DNA from: Pseudoalteromonas luteoviolacea
GTDB taxonomy: Bacteria; Pseudomonadota; Gammaproteobacteria; Enterobacterales; Alteromonadaceae
Assembly (NCBI RefSeq): GCF_018100925.1
Contig: NZ_JAGJEH010000001.1
Span: forward strand, 496,001 to 560,000
Direction of reading: 5' to 3'
DNA: 64,000 bases
Positions 26,921 through 37,145 of this stretch are shown one piece after another. Below the pieces are notes generated by a model, which was not told the origin of the DNA, ran no database searches, and saw only the letters and a list, made by a program, of their open reading frames with translations. Each line of letters starts with the position of its first letter. Position 1 is the stretch's first letter. The translations under genes and the position numbers were made by a program.

Positions 26921-27418
26921 TTATTTGACAATTTCCAAACTGACGGCCCATGGTTTTTGTTTGTCTAAGGTAGTACCAAAATTCACAGCTACTTTCGTAT
27001 CTGATAGGTCACTGGTAAATGTTGAACGGCTACTTTCTTTGCCAAAATGCTGTTTTTCTTCCCAATCTGGGCTTAGGCATGTTTTTAGCTTTTCGTTTAC
27101 TTGTTCAAATCTAACTAAAGCAGCAGTTTTCCCTGAAAACGCTTTATTGCACTCATACGCAGTATTACCGCTCGTATATAAGTTGATCTGGCAGCTATCT
27201 TCAATTAAATGGGCTTTAGGTTGCCAGCTTTTCATTAGCTTGCCGTTTATTTCGCTACCTTTTAGTATTGAAAAGCCGTCACCAGCCCCTGTGATCAGTG
27301 CATTAACTTTTTCACAGTCAGTCATGTTTTCAACTTTTTTCTCTACGTCACTGGGGAGTGTATTGCACCCAACTAGCGTTATAAACCCGATAGAATATAA
27401 TAGGTGGCGAACAACCAT
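26921..27418 (-). CDS. Putative lipoprotein of unknown function
   Basis: A 165-residue protein with a signal sequence and lipobox (LLYSIGFITLVGCN, Cys at about residue 18), so it is expected to be lipid-anchored. Four further cysteines (in TDCEKVNALI, EDSCQINLY, YECNKAFSG and KTCLSPDW) could form two disulfides. I recognise no family. It is separated from hisIE by about 60 bases and reads in the same direction, so it may receive read-through from the his operon; its own role in histidine synthesis is unlikely. Confidence 0.65.
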   Translation of the reverse strand: MVVRHLLYSIGFITLVGCNTLPSDVEKKVENMTDCEKVNALITGAGDGFSILKGSEINGKLMKSWQPKAHLIEDSCQINLYTSGNTAYECNKAFSGKTAALVRFEQVNEKLKTCLSPDWEEKQHFGKESSRSTFTSDLSDTKVAVNFGTTLDKQKPWAVSLEIVK

Positions 27419-27476
27419 GGCAGCTTCCTTTTTAAATTTTTCCTAAGCATACCATGGTCATTTCGGATGAGATAGT

Positions 27477-28088
27477 TTAGCGGTGCCTTTTGGCTAATGT
27501 CTCTACAACTTGCGGTAAACTGAGCTCACTTCGTTGTAAAAGTACTAACAGGTGGTAAATTAAATCAGCAGATTCGTTAAGTAATTCCTCTTTATCTTGT
27601 TTCATGGCTGCAAGAGCGACTTCAACGCCTTCCTCACCGACTTTTTGACAGCTCCGGCTTAAGTCTTTGGCAAATAATGACGCGGTATAGCTGGATTTTG
27701 GATCTGCATTTTTTCGCTCACTGATGACTTTTTGTAAAGTACCTAAAAAAGCAAGCTCTGGTTTTGCACCTTCGAAGCAGCTCTCAGTCCCTAAATGGCA
27801 AGTCGGTCCAGCGGGCGTTGCTAAAATTAAGATGCTGTCTTTATCACAATCAGTGTGCGCTTCAACGAGCGTAAGCACATTGTTTGATGACTCGCCTTTA
27901 GTCCACAGTCTAGATTTAGATCTTGAGTAAAATGTGACGAGCTTTTTTTCGAAAGTCACCTGCAGTGCTTCAAGGTTCATAAATCCTTGCATCAAGATCA
28001 CACCTGTCGCGTAGTCTTGCACAATGGCTGGGATCAACTCTGATTTACCAAAGTCGACAGTGCTGAGGTTTTCTGGTGTTAATTGCAT
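27477..28088 (-). CDS. hisI: Phosphoribosyl-AMP cyclohydrolase / phosphoribosyl-ATP pyrophosphatase
   Basis: A fused HisIE of 203 residues. The N-terminal HisI half shows [40 protein letters not shown] and the Zn motif [20 protein letters not shown], then GPTCHLG. The HisE half (from about 105) shows [20 protein letters not shown], then [17 protein letters not shown] and [14 protein letters not shown]. It does steps 2 and 3 of histidine synthesis. The start overlaps the hisF end by 10 bases. It is the last his gene. Confidence 0.96.
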   Translation of the reverse strand: MQLTPENLSTVDFGKSELIPAIVQDYATGVILMQGFMNLEALQVTFEKKLVTFYSRSKSRLWTKGESSNNVLTLVEAHTDCDKDSILILATPAGPTCHLGTESCFEGAKPELAFLGTLQKVISERKNADPKSSYTASLFAKDLSRSCQKVGEEGVEVALAAMKQDKEELLNESADLIYHLLVLLQRSELSLPQVVETLAKRHR

Positions 28089-28858
28089 AATCTTGTCGCT
28101 ACCTTATTATCTTTTAAGTATTGTTTTAGCTTTGGTATCTCAATGACTTGTTTATGGAAGACACTTGCAGCTAAGGCGCCATCGACATTGGCTTGATTAA
28201 ATACATCGACAAAATCTTGTTCTTTACCAGCACCGCCAGACGCTATTAGGGGGATGTCACACAGTGCCCTCATTTGCTTCAGTTGTGATAAATCATAGCC
28301 TTTGCGTACACCATCTTGGTTCATACAGTTTAAAACAATTTCACCAGCACCTAAATCTTGTACTCGCTGGATCCATTCTTGAGTTTTGTATCTAGTTTGA
28401 CTCGCTGCGTTAGGGTCACCAGTTAACTGATACACTAAGTACTCCCCACTGTGTTCATCGTAGAAGCTGTCAATGCCTACCACAACACACTGCTTGCCAA
28501 ACTCGTCATGTAATTCCTTGATCAACTCAGGCCTGGCGATTGCTGGGCTGTTGATAGATATTTTGTCAGCGCCTTGTTCTAGTACTTTAGCAGCATCATC
28601 AACCGACTTTATCCCGCCGGCTACACAAAAAGGGATGTCGATATTTTTGGCGATATCTCTGACCCAGTTTAAGTCGAGCAATCGTTTCTCAACACTGGCA
28701 CTAATTTCATAAAATACCAATTCATCGGCACCTTGTTCGCTGTATAACTTAGCAAGGTCGATGATGTCACCAACGACTTCATGTTGTTTAAATTTCACCC
28801 CTTTGACGACTTGGCCGTTTTTGACATCGAGGCATGGAATTATGCGTTTCGATAACAT
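28079..28858 (-). CDS. hisF: Imidazole glycerol phosphate synthase, cyclase subunit
   Basis: A 259-residue (beta/alpha)8 enzyme. [20 protein letters not shown], the catalytic Asp in CLDV and in [10 protein letters not shown], and the phosphate-binding loops [20 protein letters not shown] and [11 protein letters not shown] are all present. With HisH it makes IGP and AICAR. The start lies within the end of hisA (19-base overlap). The [10 protein letters not shown] position carries Ser-Phe rather than the usual Ala-Lys-rich variants, as in other marine gammaproteobacteria. Confidence 0.95.
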   Translation of the reverse strand: MLSKRIIPCLDVKNGQVVKGVKFKQHEVVGDIIDLAKLYSEQGADELVFYEISASVEKRLLDLNWVRDIAKNIDIPFCVAGGIKSVDDAAKVLEQGADKISINSPAIARPELIKELHDEFGKQCVVVGIDSFYDEHSGEYLVYQLTGDPNAASQTRYKTQEWIQRVQDLGAGEIVLNCMNQDGVRKGYDLSQLKQMRALCDIPLIASGGAGKEQDFVDVFNQANVDGALAASVFHKQVIEIPKLKQYLKDNKVATRLCN

Positions 28859-29574
28859 GCGATAGCCTCCTCAACTGTAAATGCGTCATCTAATAATGAC
28901 TTACCAAGGATTATGCCGCTTACGCCGATCTTGATGAGTTGTTTTATATCTTCCAAAGAGCTGACGCCACCAGAAGCTTGTACTTTTGCCGCTGGACTGT
29001 GTGCAACTATTTGTTGATACAGTTCAAAAGAGGGGCCCGTCATAGTGCCATCTTTACTTATATCCGTACACAAAAAGTCGTATACACCAAGGTTCAAATA
29101 GAAATCAATGAGCTCAAATAAGGAAACGCTAGAGTCACTTAGCCAACCGTGAGTCGCTACAGACCAACCGTCGGCACTTTTATTCACATCTAATGCGATG
29201 ACAAAACGTTCGGCACCAAATTCTTGGATCCACTCGGCCAATTGCTCTTTTTGGTCCACGGCCAAAGACCCTATTACCACTTGGTTTGCTCCAGCTTTGA
29301 GCCATTGCTTAATGTCTTCGTATGCACGGATCCCCCCGCCAACTTGATAGGGAGTGTCTAATTCACTGGTAGCGTTTTGAATTTGTTGCCACTGTTTTTT
29401 ATTTGGATCTCGTGCCCCCTCTAAATCAACTAGGTGCAATTTTATGGCGCCGGCATCTTGATATTGATGAAGGCGAGACTGCAAGTCAAAAGGGTAAAAT
29501 TGAGCCGTATCATATTTGCCCTGATAAAGGCGAACAATTTGGCTATCTAAAACATCGAGTGCAGGGATTATCAT
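28840..29574 (-). CDS. hisA: Phosphoribosylformimino-AICAR-P isomerase
   Basis: A 244-residue barrel: [20 protein letters not shown] with the catalytic Asp, [20 protein letters not shown], the loop [20 protein letters not shown], and [20 protein letters not shown], with the second catalytic Asp and the Gly-Thr phosphate contact. It isomerises ProFAR to PRFAR before HisHF. It follows hisH with an 18-base gap and overlaps hisF. Confidence 0.96.
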   Translation of the reverse strand: MIIPALDVLDSQIVRLYQGKYDTAQFYPFDLQSRLHQYQDAGAIKLHLVDLEGARDPNKKQWQQIQNATSELDTPYQVGGGIRAYEDIKQWLKAGANQVVIGSLAVDQKEQLAEWIQEFGAERFVIALDVNKSADGWSVATHGWLSDSSVSLFELIDFYLNLGVYDFLCTDISKDGTMTGPSFELYQQIVAHSPAAKVQASGGVSSLEDIKQLIKIGVSGIILGKSLLDDAFTVEEAIACYRNA

Positions 29575-29592
29575 GTTCGTTCCTTATTAAAC

Positions 29593-30177
29593 TTACCATT
29601 GCATAAAATTAGTTAAAAGTTGTGCACCGACTTTGGCGCTTTTTTCAGGGTGAAACTGCATGCCAGCGTAATTGTCTTTAGCGATAATTGCTGAAAAGGG
29701 TTGGCCATATTCGCAGCTTGCCAACGTCGTACTATTTACCTCATGGGCAAAGCTGTGTACGAAGTAAACTTGATCGTCACTTGTAATACCCTTTGTCAAA
29801 GGATGTTCTTTGCTGACTTTGATGTTGTTCCACCCCATATGTGGGCTCGTTAAATTACCTGTTTGCAACGTCTTGATGCTGCCGTCAATAATTCCTAGTC
29901 CTTTGACATTACCTTCCTCGCTGTCATCACATAGCATCTGCATACCGAGACAAATGCCCAGCAGAGGTTTGTTATATTCATTAATAGCTTGCTGCCATCC
30001 TTGCTCAATTAGGCGTTTCATTGCGACGTTGGCATGACCAACACCCGGCAGTACAGCGCGATCAAATTTATTTAACTGACTTGGGTCTGATAGCACTTCG
30101 GGAGTGACGCCGAGGCGTTCAAACGCAAAACGAACGGAATTGATATTGGCGCAACCAGTATTAATTATGGCGATCAT
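29593..30177 (-). CDS. hisH: Imidazole glycerol phosphate synthase, glutamine amidotransferase subunit
   Basis: A 194-residue class I amidotransferase. [20 protein letters not shown] opens it; [20 protein letters not shown] holds the catalytic Cys; [20 protein letters not shown] holds the catalytic His and Glu. It supplies ammonia to HisF. Start ATG 30177 overlaps the hisB stop as ATGA, preferable to GTG 30183. Confidence 0.95.
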   Translation of the reverse strand: MIAIINTGCANINSVRFAFERLGVTPEVLSDPSQLNKFDRAVLPGVGHANVAMKRLIEQGWQQAINEYNKPLLGICLGMQMLCDDSEEGNVKGLGIIDGSIKTLQTGNLTSPHMGWNNIKVSKEHPLTKGITSDDQVYFVHSFAHEVNSTTLASCEYGQPFSAIIAKDNYAGMQFHPEKSAKVGAQLLTNFMQW

Positions 30178-31235
30178 AAACACCCCTTTGAACTAGCTGT
30201 GAGTTGAGACAGATCTTTAGCTATTGCCATGCGTAATGCACGAGCAAATGCTTTGAATAGCCCTTCAACTTGGTGGTGACAGTTGCCATCAGATACGCTT
30301 AAAATCAGGCTTATTTGCGCATTGTCTGACAAAGATTTAAAAAAGTGCTCGACCATTTGCACATCTAAATCACCTACGCTATCTCGACTAAAGTTGGCGT
30401 TGAGCACAAAAGACGCGCGACCAGATAAATCAATTTGGCACTCTGCTTTACACTCGTCCATTGGTAGGGCAAAACCATAACGTGCAATTTGGGACTTTGT
30501 GCCCAAGGCCTCACGAAGTACTTGACCAAGCGCGATACCCACATCCTCTACCAAGTGGTGTTCGTCAATGTGCAGGTCACCTTTTGCTGTTATTTCCAAG
30601 CCAATATTTGCGTGAGTGCGGATTTGGTCTAGCATGTGGTCAAAAAAGCCTAGGCCTGTATTGATTTCGCCGTTAGCTGTTTGATCTAAGTTAGCTGCGA
30701 CTGCGATTTGTGTTTCTTTGGTGTTTCTTATTACACTTGCCTGACGATTTTGTGTCGTTAGCTCAGTGACAATTTTGTTCCAATCACCATCATAAAGAAT
30801 GCCTTGAATACACAAGTTTTCAGCGAGCTGAATATCTGTATGACGGTCACCAATGACATAAGAGCGAGATAAGTCTACTTTTCCGGAGCGCATAATTGAC
30901 GTCAGCAGGCCAGTTTTTGGTTTACGGCAATTACAGTTATCTTCGTCGAAGTGCGGGCAAATTAATACTTCGTCAAACTTGATCCCCTGTGATGAAAAGA
31001 TCTCCATCATTTTATTGTGCGGGGCGGCAAAGTCTGCCTCGGGAAAGCTATCAGTGCCTAATCCATCTTGATTAGACACCATAACCAGACGGTATCCTGC
31101 ACTTTGCAACGCCAGCATAGCTGGAATAACATTGGGTAGTAGAGCTAGCTTTTCTAGGCTATCTACTTGTTTATCTGTCACTGGTTCTTCTATTAATGTG
31201 CCATCGCGGTCGATGAATAGATATGGCGTACTCAT
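30174..31235 (-). CDS. hisB: Histidinol-phosphatase / imidazoleglycerol-phosphate dehydratase
   Basis: A bifunctional 353-residue protein, as in enterobacteria. Residues about 1-160 are a HAD-type histidinol phosphatase ([18 protein letters not shown] with the nucleophile Asp; the zinc loop [18 protein letters not shown]). Residues about 165-353 are IGP dehydratase ([40 protein letters not shown]; and [20 protein letters not shown]), whose His pairs bind manganese. It follows hisC by 9 bases. Confidence 0.96.
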   Translation of the reverse strand: MSTPYLFIDRDGTLIEEPVTDKQVDSLEKLALLPNVIPAMLALQSAGYRLVMVSNQDGLGTDSFPEADFAAPHNKMMEIFSSQGIKFDEVLICPHFDEDNCNCRKPKTGLLTSIMRSGKVDLSRSYVIGDRHTDIQLAENLCIQGILYDGDWNKIVTELTTQNRQASVIRNTKETQIAVAANLDQTANGEINTGLGFFDHMLDQIRTHANIGLEITAKGDLHIDEHHLVEDVGIALGQVLREALGTKSQIARYGFALPMDECKAECQIDLSGRASFVLNANFSRDSVGDLDVQMVEHFFKSLSDNAQISLILSVSDGNCHHQVEGLFKAFARALRMAIAKDLSQLTASSKGCL

Positions 31236-31244
31236 TTTACTTCC

Positions 31245-32294
31245 TTACTCGCTTTGCTCTAACCAAAGTTTGACTTGTTCTAACTCTTGCTCGCTGCCGA
31301 TAGATATTCTCAGCCAGTTGTCTTCACCAAATAGCGTAAATGGTCGCATGATGGTGCCTGCTTTCATTGCGTTACTAATCAGTGTCTTGTCGCTCAGTTG
31401 CAAAGTGATAAAATTGCCCTCACCAGATAATAATTGAGTGACAAGGGGAGATTTGCTTAGCCATGCTTCCAGTTTGGATTTGTTGCTGTTTAAAATGCTT
31501 ACCTGACGGCGCATTTGTGTGACCGCATCTGGCGTCAATGCTTGCTCTGCGATTTTCGCAACCGCAGTTGAAACAGGGTAGGGAGCAATGACTTTTCTCA
31601 CAGGATTTAATACTGCGTCATTGGCAAGTAAAAACCCGGTACGTAGACCTGCTAGTGCAAATGCTTTAGACAGAGTTCTAAGGACTACGACATTATTAAA
31701 GTCTTGCAGCAAAGACACGGCACTTTGTTCCGGCGCAAATTCAATATACGCTTCGTCCACAACAATCAACGCTGAGTTCTCGAGTGCTTTTGCCAGAGAG
31801 GCTACTTTGTCTACAGGTGTTAAACTTCCTGTTGGGTTATTTGGGTTGCAAATAAAAACTAACTTAGCGCTGCCAATACGCTCGCTCAATTCACTGATTT
31901 GATCTCGTTGCAGTTGTGCTTGTGAAAGTTCGTTAATAGCGATATTTTGCGTATCAGCAGATACCTTGTACATTCCATAGGTTGGCGTGAAAATGGCGAT
32001 GCTGTCTTTTGCAGGTTCACAAAATGTGCGCATTAACAGTTCAATGCCTTCGTCTGCACCTCGGGTCATCAGAACCTGTGTTGGAGCAAGTTGTGCATAA
32101 TTACTGTACGCATCTATCACTGCTTCAGGTTGTGGCTCTGGATATCGATTTAACTCATCGAGTGACAGTTCAACGGCTTTATTAAACGGGCTTTCATTGG
32201 CGTTAAGCCAAGTGCTGCCTGTGAGCTTCTCACTTTTTGCAGAGCTATATGCTTTTAAGCTCGCAATATTTTGCGGTAGTAATGAATTAGACAT
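31245..32294 (-). CDS. hisC: Histidinol-phosphate aminotransferase
   Basis: A 349-residue PLP enzyme of fold type I. NANESPFNKAVELSLDELNR and RYPEPQPEAVIDAYSNYAQL near the start, FICNPNNPTGSLTPVDKVAS, and VVLRTLSKAFALAGLRTGFL with the Schiff-base lysine (TLSKAF) are clear. It transfers an amino group to imidazole-acetol phosphate. It is placed between hisD and hisB, as in the standard operon. Confidence 0.95.
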   Translation of the reverse strand: MSNSLLPQNIASLKAYSSAKSEKLTGSTWLNANESPFNKAVELSLDELNRYPEPQPEAVIDAYSNYAQLAPTQVLMTRGADEGIELLMRTFCEPAKDSIAIFTPTYGMYKVSADTQNIAINELSQAQLQRDQISELSERIGSAKLVFICNPNNPTGSLTPVDKVASLAKALENSALIVVDEAYIEFAPEQSAVSLLQDFNNVVVLRTLSKAFALAGLRTGFLLANDAVLNPVRKVIAPYPVSTAVAKIAEQALTPDAVTQMRRQVSILNSNKSKLEAWLSKSPLVTQLLSGEGNFITLQLSDKTLISNAMKAGTIMRPFTLFGEDNWLRISIGSEQELEQVKLWLEQSE

Positions 32295-32296
32295 TG

Positions 32297-33589
32297 TTAT
32301 TTCCCACCATTTATTCTGATTGCAACGGCGTTGGCGTGCGCATCCAGCCCTTCAGCCTCAGCCAAAGGTAAAATCGCTTTGCTCAAATCAAGTAAACCTT
32401 GTTTAGTAATGGATTGAACTGTGTAGGTTCTAAAAAAGTCCATTAAATTTAAACTGGAATAGGTTTTACTGTAACCATACGTTGGTAGTACGTGGTTAGT
32501 TCCCGATGCGTAGTCGCCTGCTGATTCTGGTGTATAGTCGCCGACAAATACTGAGCCTGCATTTTTGACTAAGTCAATTCGGGATTGCGCATCTCGTATT
32601 TGCAGTATTAAATGTTCTGGGCCATATTCAGCTGAAAGTTCAAACGCTTGCTCTATTGATTCAACAAGTATTAGCGCGCTATTTTCCATTGCTTTTTTGG
32701 CAATGTCTGCCCTTGATAGTGCCGCCAACTGCCTAGTGATCTCGGCTTCAACTTCATTAATAAATGATGCGCTATCGCAGAGGAGCAATACTTGAGAATC
32801 TGCACCGTGTTCTGCTTGAGATAATAAATCGGCTGCCGCAAAAGCTGGGTTGGCATGTTCATCGGCAATAACAAGCACCTCGGAAGGACCGGCTGGCATG
32901 TCGATAGCGAATCCTGGCACAGACTGCGACAGTAACTGTTTTGCCATGGTGACAAATGCGTTACCTGGACCAAAAACTTTATCTACTTTTGGGACGCTTT
33001 CTGTTCCCAGTGCCATCGCGGCGATAACGCCTGCACCACCACTTTCAACGATGATGTTGATATCGCACTTTTTAGCTGCATATAAAATAGCAGGGTGGAT
33101 TCGCTCATCCCCTTTAACCGGTGTTGCGAGCACGACTGTTTTTGCACCACTCAACTGCGCACATACACCTTGCATTAGCACAGAAGAGGGTAGTGGCGCA
33201 CTTCCGCCTGGTACATAAATTCCAACAGCATCAATGGCTTGGTATTTTAATTCGCATACAACACCAGACTGTGTCTCAAGCATTTTTGATTCAGGCAGTT
33301 GCAGCTCGTGGAAGGCACGAATATTGTTGTACGCTTGGTCAATTGCATTTTTTAGCTCGCTGCTGAGTTGAAGTTCGCTTTGCGCGATTTCGTTTTCAGT
33401 TACGCGCAATCTATCCGATTGACGACTATCAAACTGCTCAGCCATTTCAAATAGAGCTTTATCGCCTTTTTGGCGTACTTCCTCAATGATACCTTCAACA
33501 GCAATTTGCACTCCCGCCCCTGCGCTAACCGCAGGGCGAGTGAGCAATTTGAGCTGTGCTTGTTGGTCTAGTTGATTCCAAACGAGCAT
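32297..33589 (-). CDS. hisD: Histidinol dehydrogenase
   Basis: A 430-residue zinc enzyme. VGIYVPGGSAPLPSSVLMQG, VFGPGNAFVTMAKQLLSQSV, IDMPAGPSEVLVIADEHANP and LLSQAEHGADSQVLLLCDSA, then YGPEHLILQIRDAQSRIDLV, make the NAD and zinc site; the catalytic His is in GTNHVLPTYGYSKTYSSLN. It does the last two oxidations of the pathway. The gene begins 3 bases after hisG. Confidence 0.96.
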   Translation of the reverse strand: MLVWNQLDQQAQLKLLTRPAVSAGAGVQIAVEGIIEEVRQKGDKALFEMAEQFDSRQSDRLRVTENEIAQSELQLSSELKNAIDQAYNNIRAFHELQLPESKMLETQSGVVCELKYQAIDAVGIYVPGGSAPLPSSVLMQGVCAQLSGAKTVVLATPVKGDERIHPAILYAAKKCDINIIVESGGAGVIAAMALGTESVPKVDKVFGPGNAFVTMAKQLLSQSVPGFAIDMPAGPSEVLVIADEHANPAFAAADLLSQAEHGADSQVLLLCDSASFINEVEAEITRQLAALSRADIAKKAMENSALILVESIEQAFELSAEYGPEHLILQIRDAQSRIDLVKNAGSVFVGDYTPESAGDYASGTNHVLPTYGYSKTYSSLNLMDFFRTYTVQSITKQGLLDLSKAILPLAEAEGLDAHANAVAIRINGGK

Positions 33590-33592
33590 GGT

Positions 33593-34492
33593 TTACTCCA
33601 TCATTTTTTCTATTGGCATGACGAGTATTGAGTTGGCCCCTAAGGCTTTTAACTCTTCCATGGTTTCCCAAAATAGCGTTTCACTGCTTACCATGTGTAG
33701 CGCCACGTAGTCTTCACTGCCAGCAAGAGAGAGCAAAGTAGGTTGCCCAGTGCCTGGAAGCAGCGCGCAGACTTCTTCGAGTTTTGCTTTAGGGGCGTGT
33801 AACATGATGTATTTACTTTCTTTCGCTTGTCTAACGCCTTTCAAACGCGGGAGTAACTTGTTGATCAGAGAAAGCTTGTTGTCATCGTTGAGATTAGCAT
33901 TTTGGATTAAGCAAGCATTAGACTCCAAAATGGTGTCACCTTGCATTAAGCCGTTGGCTTCTAAAGTTGCGCCAGTAGAAACTAGGTCGCAAATTGCATC
34001 AGCAAGGCCTGCACGTGGTGCGACTTCAACGGAGCCCGTTAACATGACAACACTTGCGTCAATATTTTCGTCAGCAAGGTACTGTTTTAATATTTCAGGA
34101 TAGGTTGTAGCGATGCGCTTGCCGTTAAACCAATCTTTGGATTGTTGACCTAGCTCCTGCGGCCATGCAAGTGCGAGCCTACAATAGCCAAAATCTAGTT
34201 TAGATAGCTTCTTTACGGCGTTGGCTTGACCAACTCGCTCGCGCTCAGCTTGTGTTTCGACAAGTACATTTTCACCAACAATTCCTAAATCACATACGCC
34301 ATCCATTACCAATCCCGGAATATCGTCATCGCGCACTCGTAGTACGTCGATTGGCATGTTGGTTGAGTGAGCGATGAGGCGTTGCTCACGTAGATTGAGC
34401 TTGACGCCCAGTTGTTTTAACAAGGATTGGCAGTCTTTTGATAGTCTGCCTGACTTTTGGATTGCGATACGTAAGCGATTAGTTGTATTCAT
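33593..34492 (-). CDS. hisG: ATP phosphoribosyltransferase (long form)
   Basis: A 299-residue HisG of the long, self-sufficient type. [20 protein letters not shown] opens it, [20 protein letters not shown] forms the PRPP-side site, and [20 protein letters not shown] completes it. The C-terminal part ([20 protein letters not shown]) is the regulatory domain that binds histidine; hence no hisZ is needed. It catalyses the first committed step. The leader and attenuator lie upstream. Confidence 0.96.
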   Translation of the reverse strand: MNTTNRLRIAIQKSGRLSKDCQSLLKQLGVKLNLREQRLIAHSTNMPIDVLRVRDDDIPGLVMDGVCDLGIVGENVLVETQAERERVGQANAVKKLSKLDFGYCRLALAWPQELGQQSKDWFNGKRIATTYPEILKQYLADENIDASVVMLTGSVEVAPRAGLADAICDLVSTGATLEANGLMQGDTILESNACLIQNANLNDDNKLSLINKLLPRLKGVRQAKESKYIMLHAPKAKLEEVCALLPGTGQPTLLSLAGSEDYVALHMVSSETLFWETMEELKALGANSILVMPIEKMME

Positions 34493-34510
34493 AATTTATT
34501 TCCTAATATT

Positions 34511-34542
34511 CAAAAACGAAAAACCCCGAGGGAACCTCGGGG
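34511..34542 (-). terminator. his attenuator (leader terminator)
   Basis: On the minus strand CCCCGAGG and CCTCGGGG form an eight-base stem with a three-base loop, followed by TTTTTCGTTTTT. It lies between the leader peptide gene and hisG. Confidence 0.9.
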
Positions 34543-34621
34543 CGAAATAAATTTTAAATACGTTGAGTGATTCGCCGGAGGTTCCTTTTAGGAATAACCC
34601 ACCAGCGAAATACCTGACAGG

Positions 34622-34672
34622 CTATCCCGATGTATGATGGTGATGATGTACTGCTGTCAGATTTAAAAACAT
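34622..34672 (-). CDS. hisL: his leader peptide (five consecutive His)
   Basis: A 16-codon frame reading MFLNLTAVHHHHHTSG and ending in TAG, with AGGT upstream of its ATG. The five adjacent histidine codons are the sensor of charged His-tRNA: stalling on them allows an anti-terminator, letting transcription pass the attenuator 80 bases downstream. This is the classical mechanism of enterobacterial hisL, which has seven histidines. Confidence 0.92.
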   Translation of the reverse strand: MFLNLTAVHHHHHTSG

Positions 34673-34837
34673 GTTCTTACCTGTAATGTAAAATTTTTTG
34701 TAATTCGATTAACTTTTTATAGATAATCATGAAATTACCAAAGCTGGCAAGTACTTTTTAAAAATAAATAAAGAATAATTTATATCAGCCGATAATAAGT
34801 ATGTAGGTCAGTAGTTTACTTTGGAGGAGGTGTGTAT

Positions 34838-35068
34838 ATGGATGTATTTAAACCTTTCATGGCTCCGATTGTTCGCTTGAAAATTGCGCACAATGGTCCA
34901 TTTAAGATTGTAGGTGTATTGGATAACAAAGCTGAGAAAATAAAGGGCAAGTCTCAAGCGAATAATGTCGATAGTGAACTTAAACATCAACGGGATTTAC
35001 CTGAAGATGAAGACAAGGAAGATGTTAAAAGTGAAGAAGACGAATCTCATTTGGATACTTGGGCATGA
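34838..35068 (+). CDS. Small acidic-tailed protein of unknown function
   Basis: A 76-residue frame with an excellent ribosome site (GGAGGAGG, seven bases before ATG 34838; the frame can be extended to GTG 34832). The N-terminal half is basic/hydrophobic (MDVFKPFMAPIVRLKIAH, then FKIVGVLDNKAEKIKG) and the second half strongly acidic (DLPEDEDKEDVKSEEDESH). I recognise no family. It is divergent from the his leader and followed by a hairpin terminator. The strong ribosome site makes it likely real. Confidence 0.55.
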   Translation: MDVFKPFMAPIVRLKIAHNGPFKIVGVLDNKAEKIKGKSQANNVDSELKHQRDLPEDEDKEDVKSEEDESHLDTWA

Positions 35069-35191
35069 ATAAGGCAGCTTTGAGTCAGTTAAGCTCAATA
35101 TATATAGGGGGTTTACGGGGTTAACTAGGCATAAAATACGGAACAGTGTGCAGGGTTGGCTTGCTCTCATTTAGATTTGAAATTAGAATTG

Positions 35192-35220
35192 CCTGACTTA
35201 TTTAGTCAGGTAATATTTTT
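35192..35220 (+). terminator. Terminator-like hairpin before yoaA
   Basis: CCTGACT / AGTCAGG with a five-base loop, then TAATATTTTT. It would end the transcript of the small acidic gene. It is only 2 bases before the yoaA start codon, so it could instead influence yoaA translation. Confidence 0.6.
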
Positions 35221-35222
35221 CT

Positions 35223-37145
35223 TTGTCTATAGAACCGTACTTTTCGTCCTCCGGTCCGCTTGCACGCCATTTTTCCGGTTACCAGCCAAGACGGCCTCAA
35301 ATTGAAATGGCTATTGCAATTGATGAAATTGTCAAAAATGGCGGTCAGTGTGTGGTTGAGGCGGGTACAGGCACGGGTAAGACGTTTGCTTACCTTGTTC
35401 CAGCACTTATAAACCAGAAAAAAGTGATCATTTCTACAGGCTCAAAAGCACTTCAAGAGCAACTGTATCACCGTGATTTACCAAATCTTGTAAAAGCACT
35501 CGAAAAAGGGCGCAAAACTGCGTTGCTCAAAGGGCGTGCTAACTATCTATGTACATATCGACTTAATCAGCATGTTGCGCACGTTCCAACGGACGATCCT
35601 GATGTGATGCACCAGCTTGCTATGGTTGCAAAATTTGCAACTGAAACTCAAACTGGTGATTTGGCTGATTGTGTTGGTATAGAAGAAGATGCCAAAGTAC
35701 TGCCCTATGTTAGTTCCACAGCTGATAATTGCTTAGGGAAAGAGTGTCCAGATTTTGCCGAATGCTATATTCGCAAAGCAAGACTTAAAGCAATGGATGC
35801 GGATTTGGTTGTGATTAATCATCATTTGTTTTTTGCGGATATGGCGGTAAAAGACTCTGGTTTTGCCGAGTTAATGCCTACCGCAGATACTTATGTCTTT
35901 GATGAGGCACATCAAGTTAATGAAATTGCAAGTGACTACTTTGGTGAGTCCATCAGCACAAAACAACTTAATGATTTGGTGAATGACATCCGAGTGATCT
36001 ATCTAAGTGATATGCCCGACATGCTGCAGCTGGGCAAGACGCTCAATAAGTTAGCAACCAGTATTGCAGATCTGCGATTGGTCTTTGGTGGGGATGGCGC
36101 GCGCGGAGATTGGCGAGAAGCACTTAAAGACAAGGTTATTTGTGAGGCACTTCACAGAGTTATTGGTAATTTAGACTTTTTATATAAAGTATTGAAACTT
36201 TGCCTTGATAGAAGTGACAAAATTGAACATCCATTTGAGCGCGTTATGGCATTTAAAGGCCAGATGGAACGGGCGTTTGATGTAGCGCAGACAGGATACA
36301 GCTATTGGTTTGAAACAACACGTCGTTTTGTCACAATTCATATTACGCCGCTGGATGTGTCGAACCGATTTCGAGAAATAATCAAGAAAACAGAAGCTGG
36401 TTTTGTGTTTACTTCGGCTACTTTGTCAGTTGATAATCGCTTAGAACACTTTAATTCTAGTCTGGGCTTAGAGCCTGATTTTCACAAAATCGTCGACAGC
36501 CCGTTTGATTACCAAAAACAAGCGCTGCTCTGCCTTCCAAGATACTTGCCCGAAACCAAAGACGAGTTGATGCCGCATTCACTGGTGAAGGTTGCAAAAT
36601 CTGTAATAAATGCAGCCCAAGGGCGCACGTTTTTGCTGTTCACCAGTTACCGTGTTATGCATCTAGTGTATGAAGGGATCAGCACTGCGACCGAGTACCC
36701 TGTATTTATGCAAGGGCAGTCGTCGAAACGTATTATATTGGAGCAGTTTATTCGTCATGGTAATGCGGTGTTACTTGGTACAGCCTCTTTCTGGGAAGGT
36801 GTTGATGTCCGAGGTGATGCGCTGAGTTGTGTTGTGATAGATAAATTACCATTTACTTCACCAGACGATCCGCTGCTACAAGCCAAAATGAAAGACGCTG
36901 AATTGAGCGGAAAAGAGCCTTTTGATGATATTCAGCTACCTCAAGCCGTGATTGCCCTGAAGCAAGGGGTCGGGCGATTAATTCGTGATAGAGCCGACAA
37001 AGGTGTGCTAATTATTTGCGATAATCGCTTAGTTACGAGAAAATACGGTGAAACGTTTATTAAAAGCTTACCACCAATGACTCGCACAAGAGACTTGGAG
37101 AAGGCATTGAAATTTTTAGAGAACATCGATAAACATGAAACATAA
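35223..37145 (+). CDS. yoaA: DinG-family ATP-dependent DNA helicase YoaA
   Basis: At 640 residues this is a YoaA/DinG-type superfamily 2 helicase of the XPD group. Walker A is CVVEAGTGTGKTFAYLVPAL, Walker B is DTYVFDEAHQVNEIASDYF (DEAH), and four cysteines around CLGKECPDFAECYIRKA are the iron-sulfur cluster ligands. Motifs V/VI are in LGTASFWEGVDVRGDALS and LKQGVGRLIRDRADKG. In E. coli YoaA works with HolC on stalled replication forks. TTG 35223 is the start because no ATG is available near the SGPLARHFSGYQPRRPQIEM motif. tsaB overlaps its end by 11 bases. Confidence 0.9.
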   Translation: MSIEPYFSSSGPLARHFSGYQPRRPQIEMAIAIDEIVKNGGQCVVEAGTGTGKTFAYLVPALINQKKVIISTGSKALQEQLYHRDLPNLVKALEKGRKTALLKGRANYLCTYRLNQHVAHVPTDDPDVMHQLAMVAKFATETQTGDLADCVGIEEDAKVLPYVSSTADNCLGKECPDFAECYIRKARLKAMDADLVVINHHLFFADMAVKDSGFAELMPTADTYVFDEAHQVNEIASDYFGESISTKQLNDLVNDIRVIYLSDMPDMLQLGKTLNKLATSIADLRLVFGGDGARGDWREALKDKVICEALHRVIGNLDFLYKVLKLCLDRSDKIEHPFERVMAFKGQMERAFDVAQTGYSYWFETTRRFVTIHITPLDVSNRFREIIKKTEAGFVFTSATLSVDNRLEHFNSSLGLEPDFHKIVDSPFDYQKQALLCLPRYLPETKDELMPHSLVKVAKSVINAAQGRTFLLFTSYRVMHLVYEGISTATEYPVFMQGQSSKRIILEQFIRHGNAVLLGTASFWEGVDVRGDALSCVVIDKLPFTSPDDPLLQAKMKDAELSGKEPFDDIQLPQAVIALKQGVGRLIRDRADKGVLIICDNRLVTRKYGETFIKSLPPMTRTRDLEKALKFLENIDKHET

